Shown here: positions 6,081-14,767 of the stretch, one piece after another
How positions within the stretch are numbered: position 1 is the stretch's first letter
Layout: the number at the start of each line of letters is the position of its first letter
DNA from: JBBAAW01 sp964574405
Lineage (GTDB): Bacteria; Patescibacteriota; WWE3; UBA101185; UBA10185
Length of the DNA stretch: 19,284 nucleotides
Assembly (NCBI GenBank): GCA_964574405.1
Contig: CAZNNN010000012.1
Location: 1 to 19,284 of the forward strand
Direction: 5' to 3'
Program-made: the position numbers and the translations under genes
Notes under the pieces: model-generated
What the model was told of the DNA's origin: nothing
Database searches by the model: none
What the model saw: the letters and a program-made list of their open reading frames with translations, nothing else

Positions 6081-8011
6081 ATCTTGTTACCCAAAGAAAG
6101 CAGTTTCTGCAAATTTAAATTAGGGTATTTTTGTTTCTCCACCGTCCCGATAATTATATAATCAACATGGTATTTTCTAAGAAGTTCGGTTGTAGGTAGG
6201 GCGTTGATTCCGGTGTAAATTTCGTTTAGTTCTATGCTTCGTTCGCCAGAATATGTGGGAACACCTCTGTATAGCCAAACATGCCCACTCCATCCAAGAA
6301 TAGTAGGCCAACCTAAATATGAAGAAAATAAACTTTGATCCTTAAAACTTTCCCCAGGGGCTTCTACAAGGATTTTTTGTTTTTTCCCGTTAGGGAGGGA
6401 GTCCTGGATGCTTTTTAAAAAGAGAAATGCTTGATAGTCCGCCGGATACGCATCAGAGAAAAAGTTCATACCTGCGTACACACTCCTGGAAAATTTTGGA
6501 ACAACCGTCTGCTTTAAAGTCAAAAAAGGATAAGTAGCTAAAGCAACTAGTATAAGCAGTGCCAAAAACCTGCCAACTATCGTCCTACCAACAACTAATA
6601 ATGCAAGTATTGGTCCCGTTACAGCTCCCAACCAAAGCCATACCTGGATATAGATTTTAAAAACTGTATTAGCCCTCTGAAAAGATCCTTGGTACATAAC
6701 ATCCTTAATATAAAAATATTCCGTAAAAACAACCAAAAGGAAAGAAACAAAGAACACTAAGTGAATAAAACTAAAGTTTTTGCGTAATTTGGATGGATAC
6801 AAAGCAAGCAACAATAAAAACGGAATTAGAAATCCACCCCAATGCAAAAATAAAGACCAAGGACCGGAAGAAGAGCTGGCAACACCTAACCCCATTGGTC
6901 CTGCCCGCGTATAAGAAAGAAGCCACGGTAATGAGATACCAACAACAATTAAACCGCAGAGAAAAAAGGTAGCAACATTTTTTAGGGTAAAAGGGTGCTG
7001 AATATATCTTACGCCAACCATTACTCCAACCAGCAAACCTAAGGAAACAATATCCCAGGTATTAGTGATAATAGCTAGACCCAAAAGAAAGGCTAAAAAA
7101 TACACATAATAGTTTTTGTGTAACGGGGGTGTTTGTGTTTGAAACCAAAACACTAAGAGTGTATACAGTACTAAAATCCCAACAGCTAAACCCCACATAT
7201 GCCCGTGAAGATCGGACACCAGAAAGCTAAAAATTGAAATCTCCATAATCACGCCTTCAACAAATCTGGTAGGATTCCAAAAGAAAAAATTTGTTTTCCA
7301 TAGATATTGAGCCGAATAAAGATTCCCTGCAAATAGAACCAAAAAAACCGATAAAAATCCAGAAACTGTGGGCAAAAACTTCCCCTTTAAAAACGGTTTT
7401 AAATACTGGGCTGTTAAGAAAAGATATAAATTTTTCCCAAACCCATATAAACAAAGGGCGTATGTACCAAACATCCACATTACCACATAAAAAAAACCCG
7501 CCACGGGATCTAATCCAGAAAGCAACATGATGGTAAACGCCGTAAAATGTCCAAAATAGTAATAGTTTACAGTTTTTCCTGCCAACCAAACATCAGCAAG
7601 CGGAAGGGTTGTGGCGTTAAATAATGACCTGATGATGCCAAAATCGGGTGTGCGCTCTATCATGTTGAGTCTAAAGTCGCCAATTCTAATAAAATATAAA
7701 ACGGTGGCAAATAAAAGAAAAATACTCTGGGCGGTTAAAATATCACACATGGAAAGGTGGCTTCTTACAGGCTTTAGTTTTAGTTCAATAAGAAAATTGG
7801 CACTAAACCAAATGAGAACAGACAAGTAGGTTGAGTAGTAAACTGGCACTCCAAGATGTGCTAGCAAAAACGAGATGTAAGAAATGCAAAGCCAACCAAG
7901 CAGGTGAGCTATAGCGTAGCCTTTATCAGAAAGCTTTTTAAAAAGAAGGTGGGAAATTGGAAAGCTGATAATACCAACCGCAAAATTTATAATAGCCAGT
8001 TGAAACGCCAT
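6035..8011 (-). CDS. DUF2298 (Chlor_Arch_YYY) integral membrane protein, probable GT-C-like glycosyltransferase
   Basis: 658 residues from the ATG at 8011. About 13 membrane segments are followed by a soluble C-terminal domain of about 130 residues. The family signature is clear: ERTPDFG near residue 119, DVWLAGKTVNYYYFGHF at about 140-156. An open frame extends upstream to a TTG at 8068, but that would overlap the preceding gene by 47 nt; the ATG lies 10 nt after that gene's stop and is preferred. DUF2298 proteins are widespread in Chloroflexi, archaea and CPR, have a GT-C-like layout and are suspected surface glycosyltransferases without assigned chemistry. The C-terminal domain carries LGWPTILGWSGHVW and LLRKYHVDYIIIG, mirrored in the product of the gene just upstream. 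The 3' end overlaps the convergent GT2 gene by 46 nt. Confidence 0.8.
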   Translation of the reverse strand: MAFQLAIINFAVGIISFPISHLLFKKLSDKGYAIAHLLGWLCISYISFLLAHLGVPVYYSTYLSVLIWFSANFLIELKLKPVRSHLSMCDILTAQSIFLLFATVLYFIRIGDFRLNMIERTPDFGIIRSLFNATTLPLADVWLAGKTVNYYYFGHFTAFTIMLLSGLDPVAGFFYVVMWMFGTYALCLYGFGKNLYLFLTAQYLKPFLKGKFLPTVSGFLSVFLVLFAGNLYSAQYLWKTNFFFWNPTRFVEGVIMEISIFSFLVSDLHGHMWGLAVGILVLYTLLVFWFQTQTPPLHKNYYVYFLAFLLGLAIITNTWDIVSLGLLVGVMVGVRYIQHPFTLKNVATFFLCGLIVVGISLPWLLSYTRAGPMGLGVASSSSGPWSLFLHWGGFLIPFLLLLALYPSKLRKNFSFIHLVFFVSFLLVVFTEYFYIKDVMYQGSFQRANTVFKIYIQVWLWLGAVTGPILALLVVGRTIVGRFLALLILVALATYPFLTLKQTVVPKFSRSVYAGMNFFSDAYPADYQAFLFLKSIQDSLPNGKKQKILVEAPGESFKDQSLFSSYLGWPTILGWSGHVWLYRGVPTYSGERSIELNEIYTGINALPTTELLRKYHVDYIIIGTVEKQKYPNLNLQKLLSLGNKIYDKDGVIVLSLMIQ

Positions 8012-8021
8012 TTCCACAAAA

Positions 8022-9704
8022 TTATACACCGTGGCAATAGGATTTGGTGTCGTAAACCGAATATTCAATAGCGCCGTACTTAGTTTTAAACACTGGAGTA
8101 CCGTTTTGTAAATAAATAGAGTAGTTTGGCATAAAATCTAATTGTTCCGGGGGACTTACAAGAACGGTATAACTAAGGTTGTATTTCTTTAAGAGAATAC
8201 ACTGATCATCTACTGATTTTGCCTCAAAAATGAGGCGTTTTACTCTTATTCTAGTGTCTGTATCGTACCCCGCCCCCCACGAAAAATACGGCCAACCTAA
8301 AAACACTTTTCTACCCGATAACAAAACAGGACTAGTGTAATCGGCGTTTAATATTGTATCGGATGGGTAGGTGTTATAAAGTACCCAACGAGCTAGAGGG
8401 TGGGAGTTAACATCTGGCGATAGTCCAATATTGTCGTTGGCTATGGCAAAAAGGTCAATAATTCCAGACAAAGTGAGAAAAACCATTAAAATAGCAAGGC
8501 TTGCAAAACCTATAAAACGGGGGAGTAGATTACGAAAATACAAAAAGCTAGTAACAAATCGCACAACAATATAAGCAGAAAGCATGTTACCAACGATTAG
8601 TGCAAAATTAAAAAACTTGTGATTTGCAGCTATTTCCGGGGTAAAAGTTACTAAATTAGCCACACCAAAAATTATCAACAACGGAAAAAATAGTCTTTTA
8701 ACCTTGCTAGATGCTAAAAGGAAACCAAAAGGAATTAGCACGCTATGAAGCCCCAAATTTTGCCACCAATACAACAAAAAATACTTAAGAGTTAATGAGT
8801 TGTGGATAAGATAGCCGGGATACCAAGTTACAAGCGAAGGTCCGTGTTTTAGACTTAAAATTTGAGGTAAAACCACAAAAGCACCCACCAAACCCACCAG
8901 TGTAAGAAATTTTCTAAGAGACGGAATAAAAAACCAGTACCATACAATAAATATTCCAAGAATTAAAAGAACCGGCTGGTGGAAGTACGGAAAAATCCCT
9001 AATCCCAACCCCCAGATAATTGCCCAAGGAATTTGCTTTCTCCAAGGCTTATTCTCCATAAATAGGGTAGTATAGATAAACAGGAGAGCCAGTGCAAAAG
9101 CCCCGGCTAAATGTCGTTGATTGGTATAAATATTAAGACTCCAAAAAGCAGAAATATCACCCGCACCCCAAGGGGCAAAGGCTGGAAAGGTGGCGTTTTT
9201 AGCAATATCCTGCAAAGTAGTTGTTGACAAAGGATGCTCGGCAAAAAACCGCAAAAACGCAAACGAACCGTTAAAACAAAAAAATACTGTGGAAAGAATA
9301 GCCACAGCCAAACTATTAAAAACCTTGCGCGATAGCAAAAATATCATAGATAAAAGCAAAAAGAAGCCTAAAATACTTGGAATATTAAGCGCCCAATCAA
9401 TGCGTAAACCTAGTTTTTCCAAAACTCCTACCAACATATAAAAAATAAAGTGATAGCGAATTGGCTCACCGGGAAAAATTGGATATTCGGGAAGCTTTCC
9501 ATTAAAGATTTTAGAGAGGTTATCACCCAGGGAAAATGAACGAATGAGAGGAATATTGGCAAGAAAGTCACTAGAAACTTTAGTGGCTATGCGCATGTGT
9601 TGGCTTTTTTCGTCATAACCAAAAGTGTGAAACATTAACCAACAAGAAAAGCTAAACAAAATTGCAAAAAACATTAAAGTAAAAGGCTTTTTCCAGTGTT
9701 GCAT
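8022..9704 (-). CDS. Polytopic membrane protein, probable GT-C-like glycosyltransferase related to DUF2298 proteins
   Basis: 560 residues with about ten membrane segments and a soluble C-terminal tail. After the first segment comes FGYDEKSQHM (28-37), an acidic pair in the position used by GT-C enzymes. EPIRYHFIFYML follows at 80-91, which resembles the spaced aromatic/His motif of DUF2298 proteins. The tail has YPSDTILNADY, LGWPYFSWGAGY and LLKKYNLSYTVLVSPPE in the same order as matching blocks in the DUF2298 gene next door, so the two look like divergent paralogues. It starts with ATG three nt after the methyltransferase stop and ends 10 nt before the DUF2298 start, so the three form one unit. 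The catalytic role is inferred from layout and context only. Confidence 0.65.
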   Translation of the reverse strand: MQHWKKPFTLMFFAILFSFSCWLMFHTFGYDEKSQHMRIATKVSSDFLANIPLIRSFSLGDNLSKIFNGKLPEYPIFPGEPIRYHFIFYMLVGVLEKLGLRIDWALNIPSILGFFLLLSMIFLLSRKVFNSLAVAILSTVFFCFNGSFAFLRFFAEHPLSTTTLQDIAKNATFPAFAPWGAGDISAFWSLNIYTNQRHLAGAFALALLFIYTTLFMENKPWRKQIPWAIIWGLGLGIFPYFHQPVLLILGIFIVWYWFFIPSLRKFLTLVGLVGAFVVLPQILSLKHGPSLVTWYPGYLIHNSLTLKYFLLYWWQNLGLHSVLIPFGFLLASSKVKRLFFPLLIIFGVANLVTFTPEIAANHKFFNFALIVGNMLSAYIVVRFVTSFLYFRNLLPRFIGFASLAILMVFLTLSGIIDLFAIANDNIGLSPDVNSHPLARWVLYNTYPSDTILNADYTSPVLLSGRKVFLGWPYFSWGAGYDTDTRIRVKRLIFEAKSVDDQCILLKKYNLSYTVLVSPPEQLDFMPNYSIYLQNGTPVFKTKYGAIEYSVYDTKSYCHGV

Positions 9705-9707
9705 AGC

Positions 9708-10454
9708 CTATTTTCTTGCCACAAGAAATATCTGTGGACCAAAATATTTAAGGTGATTTACCTCAACCTTAACAATATACTCCGCAAATTTTGCACCAAA
9801 AACTGCCAATAATACAGAAAGTAGACTAAAAGTACCTTTTCTTTTAATAAAAAAACCTGCGGATTTACAGTAGCTTTCAAGACCTGCGAGGGTAAATTTT
9901 ACTCTGTGTTGTTCGCCCAGTAGCGCAGGAAACATCTTGAATTTGTCTATTAACAACTCAATTAAAGTCCACGGACTTATTCCGTAATTTGGTGTTGTTA
10001 TGAGTATCTCTCCTCCAGTTTTTAGCATTTTTGATAAATTGGAAAGAACCGTCTCTACTTCTGATTTATCAAAATGTTCAATTACTTCATTAAAGATGAT
10101 TTTATCAAACTTGTTACGGTAGAGTTCTGGGACTGCATCCAAAATATCCAGTGTACTGGCATCAGAATTTATTATACCGTCCGACTTTATCTTGGACAAT
10201 AAAAACTCTACACTTTCTGTGTTGTAATCAAAACCAACGATAGATTTTACCTTACCGGCAAAAGCAAAAACCACATTGCCTGAACCGCAACCAATATCTG
10301 CCACAACAGCCCGCAAGTTTAGAAAATGTAATTCCTCAATAAGAATCAAACGGTTTCTGTGCCACTGTTTTTGAAAACACTTTCCTTTTTGTAAAGCATA
10401 ATATTGGTAGTCGGGAGGAATGTTTAATCTATGTTCTACAATCTCTTTCGTCAC
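9708..10454 (-). CDS. Class I SAM-dependent methyltransferase
   Basis: 248 residues with GTG start. Motif I is VADIGCGSGN (51-60), followed by the acidic loop GFDYN (74-78) that binds the ribose of SAM. FDKIIFNEVIEHF comes next, then LKTGGEILITTPNYG, all typical of the Methyltransf_11/UbiG-like fold. There is no signal peptide; it should be cytoplasmic, with a hydrophobic patch near the C-terminus. In polysaccharide clusters such enzymes commonly methylate sugars or lipid-linked intermediates, which fits the two GT-C-like genes that follow at 3 and 10 nt. The substrate is not readable from sequence. There is no Shine-Dalgarno; TATACT (10467-10462) lies 7 nt before the GTG, suggesting a leaderless transcript. 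Confidence 0.85.
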   Translation of the reverse strand: MTKEIVEHRLNIPPDYQYYALQKGKCFQKQWHRNRLILIEELHFLNLRAVVADIGCGSGNVVFAFAGKVKSIVGFDYNTESVEFLLSKIKSDGIINSDASTLDILDAVPELYRNKFDKIIFNEVIEHFDKSEVETVLSNLSKMLKTGGEILITTPNYGISPWTLIELLIDKFKMFPALLGEQHRVKFTLAGLESYCKSAGFFIKRKGTFSLLSVLLAVFGAKFAEYIVKVEVNHLKYFGPQIFLVARK

Positions 10455-10460
10455 GCTTGC

Positions 10461-10495
10461 TAGTATAAACCAGTCGCTGGGAACAATCTATACTA
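10461..10495. promoter_or_regulatory. Divergent promoter region with symmetrical -10 elements
   Basis: TAGTATA (10461-10467) and TATACTA (10489-10495) are perfect inverted repeats placing a TATACT -10-like hexamer on each strand. A small CCAG-TCG-CTGG hairpin (10470-10480) lies between them. The left one ends 7 nt before the GTG of the methyltransferase gene; the right one faces the membrane-protein gene at 10534. Neither has a good -35 box. It is either a divergent promoter pair or an operator covering both. Confidence 0.35.
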
Positions 10496-10533
10496 ACATA
10501 TGATTCCGTAACAGGTGTGATAAAGTTAGCTCT

Positions 10534-12456
10534 GTGGAAAGGGGAATAAAACAAGCACTCGCGCATATAAAAACCAATCTTCCGCATCCCATAATTTTTC
10601 TCCTGTCTCTAGTGCTATCTCTAGTAAGTTGCCTGTACTGGTTGCTCCACTATTCAAATGTATATTACGGAAATAATACCTCGTGGATAACATGGCTACT
10701 CGCGGTTACTACTCTACTGTACTCAGTTTACCCTCAAAAGATCAAAAGGGCGAGGGCAAAAAGCCCAGCTTTAATAATTTTGGTATCGGTACTTTTTCTC
10801 TATCTTCTTAGCCATTTATGGAATTTCTCTACCGCACCGTGGAATCAAAACGGTTTATTTGACGATGCTGCGTGGGATATCTACTTTGCCAAAAATCATG
10901 TTTTAAACAATCAACCAATTCAACCCGCGTATTTTGATAATGTTGGCTATATTAGCAGAGAGGTAGTATTCCATTACTACATTTCGGTATTTTTTATAGT
11001 TTTTGGGTACAATCTCCTGATATTTAATATATCGTTACTTGTGCTTGGATTTATTACGGTATTGTTTACAACACTAATTATCCACGAACTTTTTAAAAAC
11101 CCTCTCGTAACCGCATTATCTGCTTTAATTGTGAATTTTTTTCCTTTACACTACACCCAAATTTTTATGGGACATAGATATGCAATAGTAGCCCCACTTA
11201 TGGTAGTGTCCCTCTATTACCTATATACGGCATTCAGCAATCGCTCTAACATCCGTGCAGTACTTTCTGGTATATTTGCAGCCTTATGCTTTGGTAGCGG
11301 GATAATGGGTAGACAGTACTTATACGGACTAGCCCTATCGACAGTTGTTGTCTGTTTTACAACAAAATTTTTCAAACGGAAAGATTGGATTTCAATTTCC
11401 GTTATCTGGTTAGCATCGTTTGTTGTGTCTGCAACCCCTCTACTAATTTATATATTATTTCATTATTCCCAATACTCTAACCGTGAACAGGGTCTTCTTA
11501 TGGAATTTACTACCACCTACAGAAACGGGGGATTGATTGCGTTAAAGCCTTATATAATTAATCTTACAGACATATTTTTTGCACCCCAAACATACAGGAG
11601 ATTTTTTATGGATGATTACTATGCTATACCTCTACCCTACTACCTATTATTGCTTCCTGGTCTGGCTATTGTGGTGCTAAAAAAACACTTTGAGATCTTT
11701 TTCTTGTCAGTAATACCTGTTATAGCAGCATTCTTGTCCGGAGCGTATGATTTTAGAATTCTTCTGGCAACACCCATATGGGTTATAACTATAGCGTTTG
11801 GTGCTAATTTTATCCTCACATCCACAAGTCGTACAAATCTAGTTGTTTCTGCATTAGGAAAAGTGTTTGTTGGATTAATGATAGGAACAGGATTCTTGTC
11901 CTCCACGGTCTATTTATGGAGTATATCAAAAGACCCCAACCACATAAGATTGCTTCCACACAACGATGTTGCAGTATCGAGACTTATTCAAGATATTGTT
12001 ATAGGAACGCCTAATCCTAGCCCCAACATGAAATGGAATGAATTTGACCGTAAAGCAGATATGTTGTTAGTTCCTTTTGATACATTAGTATCCCCCAAAA
12101 GTGCTTATGCTGTTGCTCACTTGTATCTTCAGAACTACAACGACACCAAAATTTTATCCTTTATTAACCAAGGAACTCAACTTCTAGAAACACCGGAGAG
12201 AATTTACGATATTAATGTACAAGCTATCAAAGATTACGAATCGAGGGGTAAAGATCTAAAGTTAGTATGGGAAGTCACAGACAAAACGGACAAAATTGTA
12301 AATATGTTCAGAAAATACAAAGACTATGGCGTTGAAAGTTTTTATTCCGGCGAAGTCGATAGCAATAAATTTTCTCTGTACGTACTAACCATCTACAATA
12401 AAAACATTCAGCAATTTAAACAGGGTGTGGCACGGGAAACCTATAATAACATATGA
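10534..12456 (+). CDS. Polytopic membrane protein, probable GT-C-like glycosyltransferase
   Basis: 640 residues with about a dozen membrane segments. After the third or so, GLFDDAAWDIYFAKNHV (107-123) holds an Asp-Asp pair in the position of the GT-C catalytic motif. FHYYISVFF (146-154) follows, like the aromatic loop of ArnT/PMT_2-type enzymes. The last ~170 residues form a soluble outer domain. The best overall reading is a GT39/GT83-type lipid-carrier-dependent glycosyltransferase, but I cannot name the family firmly. The start is GTG with no clear Shine-Dalgarno. The stop overlaps the FAD-oxidoreductase start as ATGA (12453-12456), so the two are co-expressed. Confidence 0.65.
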   Translation: MERGIKQALAHIKTNLPHPIIFLLSLVLSLVSCLYWLLHYSNVYYGNNTSWITWLLAVTTLLYSVYPQKIKRARAKSPALIILVSVLFLYLLSHLWNFSTAPWNQNGLFDDAAWDIYFAKNHVLNNQPIQPAYFDNVGYISREVVFHYYISVFFIVFGYNLLIFNISLLVLGFITVLFTTLIIHELFKNPLVTALSALIVNFFPLHYTQIFMGHRYAIVAPLMVVSLYYLYTAFSNRSNIRAVLSGIFAALCFGSGIMGRQYLYGLALSTVVVCFTTKFFKRKDWISISVIWLASFVVSATPLLIYILFHYSQYSNREQGLLMEFTTTYRNGGLIALKPYIINLTDIFFAPQTYRRFFMDDYYAIPLPYYLLLLPGLAIVVLKKHFEIFFLSVIPVIAAFLSGAYDFRILLATPIWVITIAFGANFILTSTSRTNLVVSALGKVFVGLMIGTGFLSSTVYLWSISKDPNHIRLLPHNDVAVSRLIQDIVIGTPNPSPNMKWNEFDRKADMLLVPFDTLVSPKSAYAVAHLYLQNYNDTKILSFINQGTQLLETPERIYDINVQAIKDYESRGKDLKLVWEVTDKTDKIVNMFRKYKDYGVESFYSGEVDSNKFSLYVLTIYNKNIQQFKQGVARETYNNI

Positions 12457-14009
12457 GTGATGTACAAACAGCATTGATTATTGGGGCAGGGCCAGCCGGA
12501 CTGACCGCAGCTCTAGAATTAATCAGACACACAAAAATAATCCCCATTATCTTTGAACAATCAAACGACATCGGAGGTATCTCAAAAACTGTAAATTACC
12601 ACGGCTATAGAATGGATGTGGGTGGGCATAGGTTTTTTTCTAAATCCCAAACCGTTATGAATTGGTGGAAAGATATTTTTCCAGTGGAAGAAACAGTCGA
12701 TTCAGAAAAAGATCGCGTACATATAACCCCAGTGGAGGATAAAGGAATAAAATCTTTCTTGATACGAAATAGGATTTCTAGGATATTATTTGATAACAAA
12801 TTCTTTCCCTACCCTATTACTTTTAAATTGGAATTTGCAAAAAATTTGGGTTTTACCAGGATCGTTAAAATACTAACCAGTTATGTAATAGCTTCTATAT
12901 TCCCCAAGAAAGAGATAAAGAGTTTGGAGGATGTATACATCAATAAATTCGGTAAAAAACTATATTCGATGTTCTTTGAGGAATATACTAAAAAGCTTTG
13001 GGGAATTCATCCAAGTAAGATAAATCCTGATTGGGGCGAACAAAGGATCAAGGGAATCTCTGTAACAAAGGTCATTAGAGAGGCAATAAAAAAACACTTC
13101 TCAAAACTAGAAGATTTAGAACAAAGTGATACTGAAACTAGCCTGATACAAAAATTTATGTACCCAAAACTTGGACCTGGGCAATTTTGGGAAGAGATTG
13201 CGAAACAGGTTGAAATAGGAGGTGGCATTATACTCAAGCAACATAAAGTAATTAGGTTAAAACATAGAAGTCAAAAACTAACATCTCTGTTAGTAAAAAA
13301 GCTTGGCAACGATACCATCCAAGAGTTCGAGGGGGACTATGTATTGTCTACTATGCCTGTGGATGCACTAATCAAAGCATTTGAACCCAAAGCTCCTAAA
13401 AATATTATTGAAGTTTCCAGGGGTCTGCCGTTTAGGGACTTTATCTCTGTTGGGCTCTTGTTCAAAAAACTTACGATCAAAAATCATACAGAAATTGAGA
13501 CCGTAAACGATCTGATTCCTGATAACTGGATCTATCTTCAGGATAAAGGATTAACTGCCTGCCGAGTACAAATATTTAATAATTGGAGTCCTTATATGGT
13601 TAAAGAAAAGGATAAGATCTGGCTTGGCTGGGAGATTGTCTGCAGTAAAAACGATGCGATTTGGACAATGGGCGATAAGGAAATCTTGGATTTGGCAACT
13701 GACGAATGCAGAAAAACAGGCATTGCAGACAAGGAAGACTTTTTGGATGGGTGTGTTGTAAAAATAGAAAAAGCTTATCCAGGTTATTATGGCACTTACA
13801 AAAAATTTGATGAGATAAAAAGTTTTTTAAATCCATTTGAAAACCTTTTTCTGATAGGGAGAAACGGTATGCATAGGTATAATAATATGGACCATTCAAT
13901 GCTGACTGCCATGGAGGCAGTTAGGTGTATAAGTAAAGGAATTATAAATAAAAAAACCCTGTGGGATGTTAACACCGAAAAGAAATACCACGAAACCGCA
14001 TCTACCTAA
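12453..14009 (+). CDS. FAD/NAD(P)-dependent oxidoreductase (UDP-galactopyranose mutase / protoporphyrinogen-oxidase-like fold)
   Basis: 518 residues. The N-terminal Rossmann motif is IIGAGPAGLTAALEL (9-23), with Glu35 (FEQ) to bind the adenosine ribose. DIGGISKT (39-46) and GGHRFFSK (57-64) follow, the flavin-contacting segment of the amine oxidase/protoporphyrinogen oxidase/UDP-galactopyranose mutase group. Near the C-terminus, LFLIGRNGMHRYNNMDHSMLTAMEAV is the second FAD-binding block. Members of this COG1232-like group are frequent in capsule and glycan clusters, where they are thought to modify sugars or lipid-linked intermediates. A galactofuranose-forming mutase role is possible, but the sequence is much longer than typical Glf (about 370-390 residues), so I do not name it so. 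It is coupled to the GT-C-like gene upstream and overlaps the convergent pilO-like gene by 4 nt. Confidence 0.8.
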   Translation: MSDVQTALIIGAGPAGLTAALELIRHTKIIPIIFEQSNDIGGISKTVNYHGYRMDVGGHRFFSKSQTVMNWWKDIFPVEETVDSEKDRVHITPVEDKGIKSFLIRNRISRILFDNKFFPYPITFKLEFAKNLGFTRIVKILTSYVIASIFPKKEIKSLEDVYINKFGKKLYSMFFEEYTKKLWGIHPSKINPDWGEQRIKGISVTKVIREAIKKHFSKLEDLEQSDTETSLIQKFMYPKLGPGQFWEEIAKQVEIGGGIILKQHKVIRLKHRSQKLTSLLVKKLGNDTIQEFEGDYVLSTMPVDALIKAFEPKAPKNIIEVSRGLPFRDFISVGLLFKKLTIKNHTEIETVNDLIPDNWIYLQDKGLTACRVQIFNNWSPYMVKEKDKIWLGWEIVCSKNDAIWTMGDKEILDLATDECRKTGIADKEDFLDGCVVKIEKAYPGYYGTYKKFDEIKSFLNPFENLFLIGRNGMHRYNNMDHSMLTAMEAVRCISKGIINKKTLWDVNTEKKYHETAST

Positions 14010-14767
14010 ATCTTTGGTAGGGTAGCATCTATTTTCTGGGCATAATTGCTAAAGGTATCAAGATTGGTCATAAAACCCCGATACGCACCGTCTTTAAGAT
14101 TAATAGGCGCGGAACTTTGAGAATAACTGGAAAAACTAGGATTCAAGTAAGGCGAGGACATTACAAGCGAAGCATCCTTAACCGCCTCACGAGTGGAAAC
14201 TCGCAAACTTTCTACCTTAAAAAGTCTAATAGAATTTTCTGCAATTTTTAAAAACCTAGTAAGCGTCACCAAATTAGCAGAATTTACAGAAACATTAACT
14301 TTTTCTTCTCTGTAAAGCTCGGGATCGGGCGTAGTGGCAGAAGCAGGGGAACTAGCCTGATCACCACCCCTATTAGCGCTAGAATAATCCAACGAACTAA
14401 AAGCTACACCCGCGTCCTTACTCATAAGTAGCACCTGTTGGGAAAGCTCCGGTACTTTATCTCGCTCTTCCAGCGCCCAAGAAAGCTTAACCAAGTCGTT
14501 CACTACTAAACCTTTATTTTCTTGAAGCGACTTTAATTGATCCACTTTAGCCTGCAAAACGGAAACTTCTTGCGTTTTAGCGCCAATCTCCTCTTTTAAG
14601 CCCGATAAAGATTTGTAAGTAGGGGAGATGTACAGCGCGGAGATGGCTAGGGATAGTGCAACCAAAATAATAGGAACTATAAAGTTTAACAGCTCTTCCA
14701 TCACCAGGCTTATCTCGTTGTTAATGTGGGAGTCCTTGTTGAGATTAAATTTACTAAGTAACATCAT
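14006..14767 (-). CDS. pilO: PilO-like inner-membrane alignment protein of type IV pilus
   Basis: 253 residues. A short cytoplasmic N-terminus is followed by one membrane helix (about 27-47), then a coiled coil (about 52-85, rich in Lys/Glu/Gln) and a C-terminal domain of the ferredoxin-like size and pattern of PilO. A low-complexity linker (Ser/Ala/Pro near 130-150) separates them. PilO pairs with PilN outside the membrane to connect PilM and the motor to the pilus. The ATG overlaps the pilN stop as ATGA (14764-14767). It is the last gene of the operon: no pilP or pilQ follows, and the next gene converges. Identity rests mainly on topology and position after PilM and PilN. Confidence 0.82.
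   Translation of the reverse strand: MMLLSKFNLNKDSHINNEISLVMEELLNFIVPIILVALSLAISALYISPTYKSLSGLKEEIGAKTQEVSVLQAKVDQLKSLQENKGLVVNDLVKLSWALEERDKVPELSQQVLLMSKDAGVAFSSLDYSSANRGGDQASSPASATTPDPELYREEKVNVSVNSANLVTLTRFLKIAENSIRLFKVESLRVSTREAVKDASLVMSSPYLNPSFSSYSQSSAPINLKDGAYRGFMTNLDTFSNYAQKIDATLPKI

Noticed and set aside
8012..8068. Longer start of the DUF2298 gene at TTG 8068
   Set aside because: It would overlap the preceding gene by 47 nt. ATG 8011 lies 10 nt after that gene's stop and leads directly into the first membrane helix.
6035..9704. One DUF2298 gene split by a frameshift
   Set aside because: Each protein has its own N-terminal membrane segments and its own copy of the C-terminal domain, so they are two genes and not two halves.
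14000..14020. Terminator between the convergent FAD and pilO-like genes
   Set aside because: The coding regions overlap by 4 nt and no GC-rich stem with a T-run is present on either strand.
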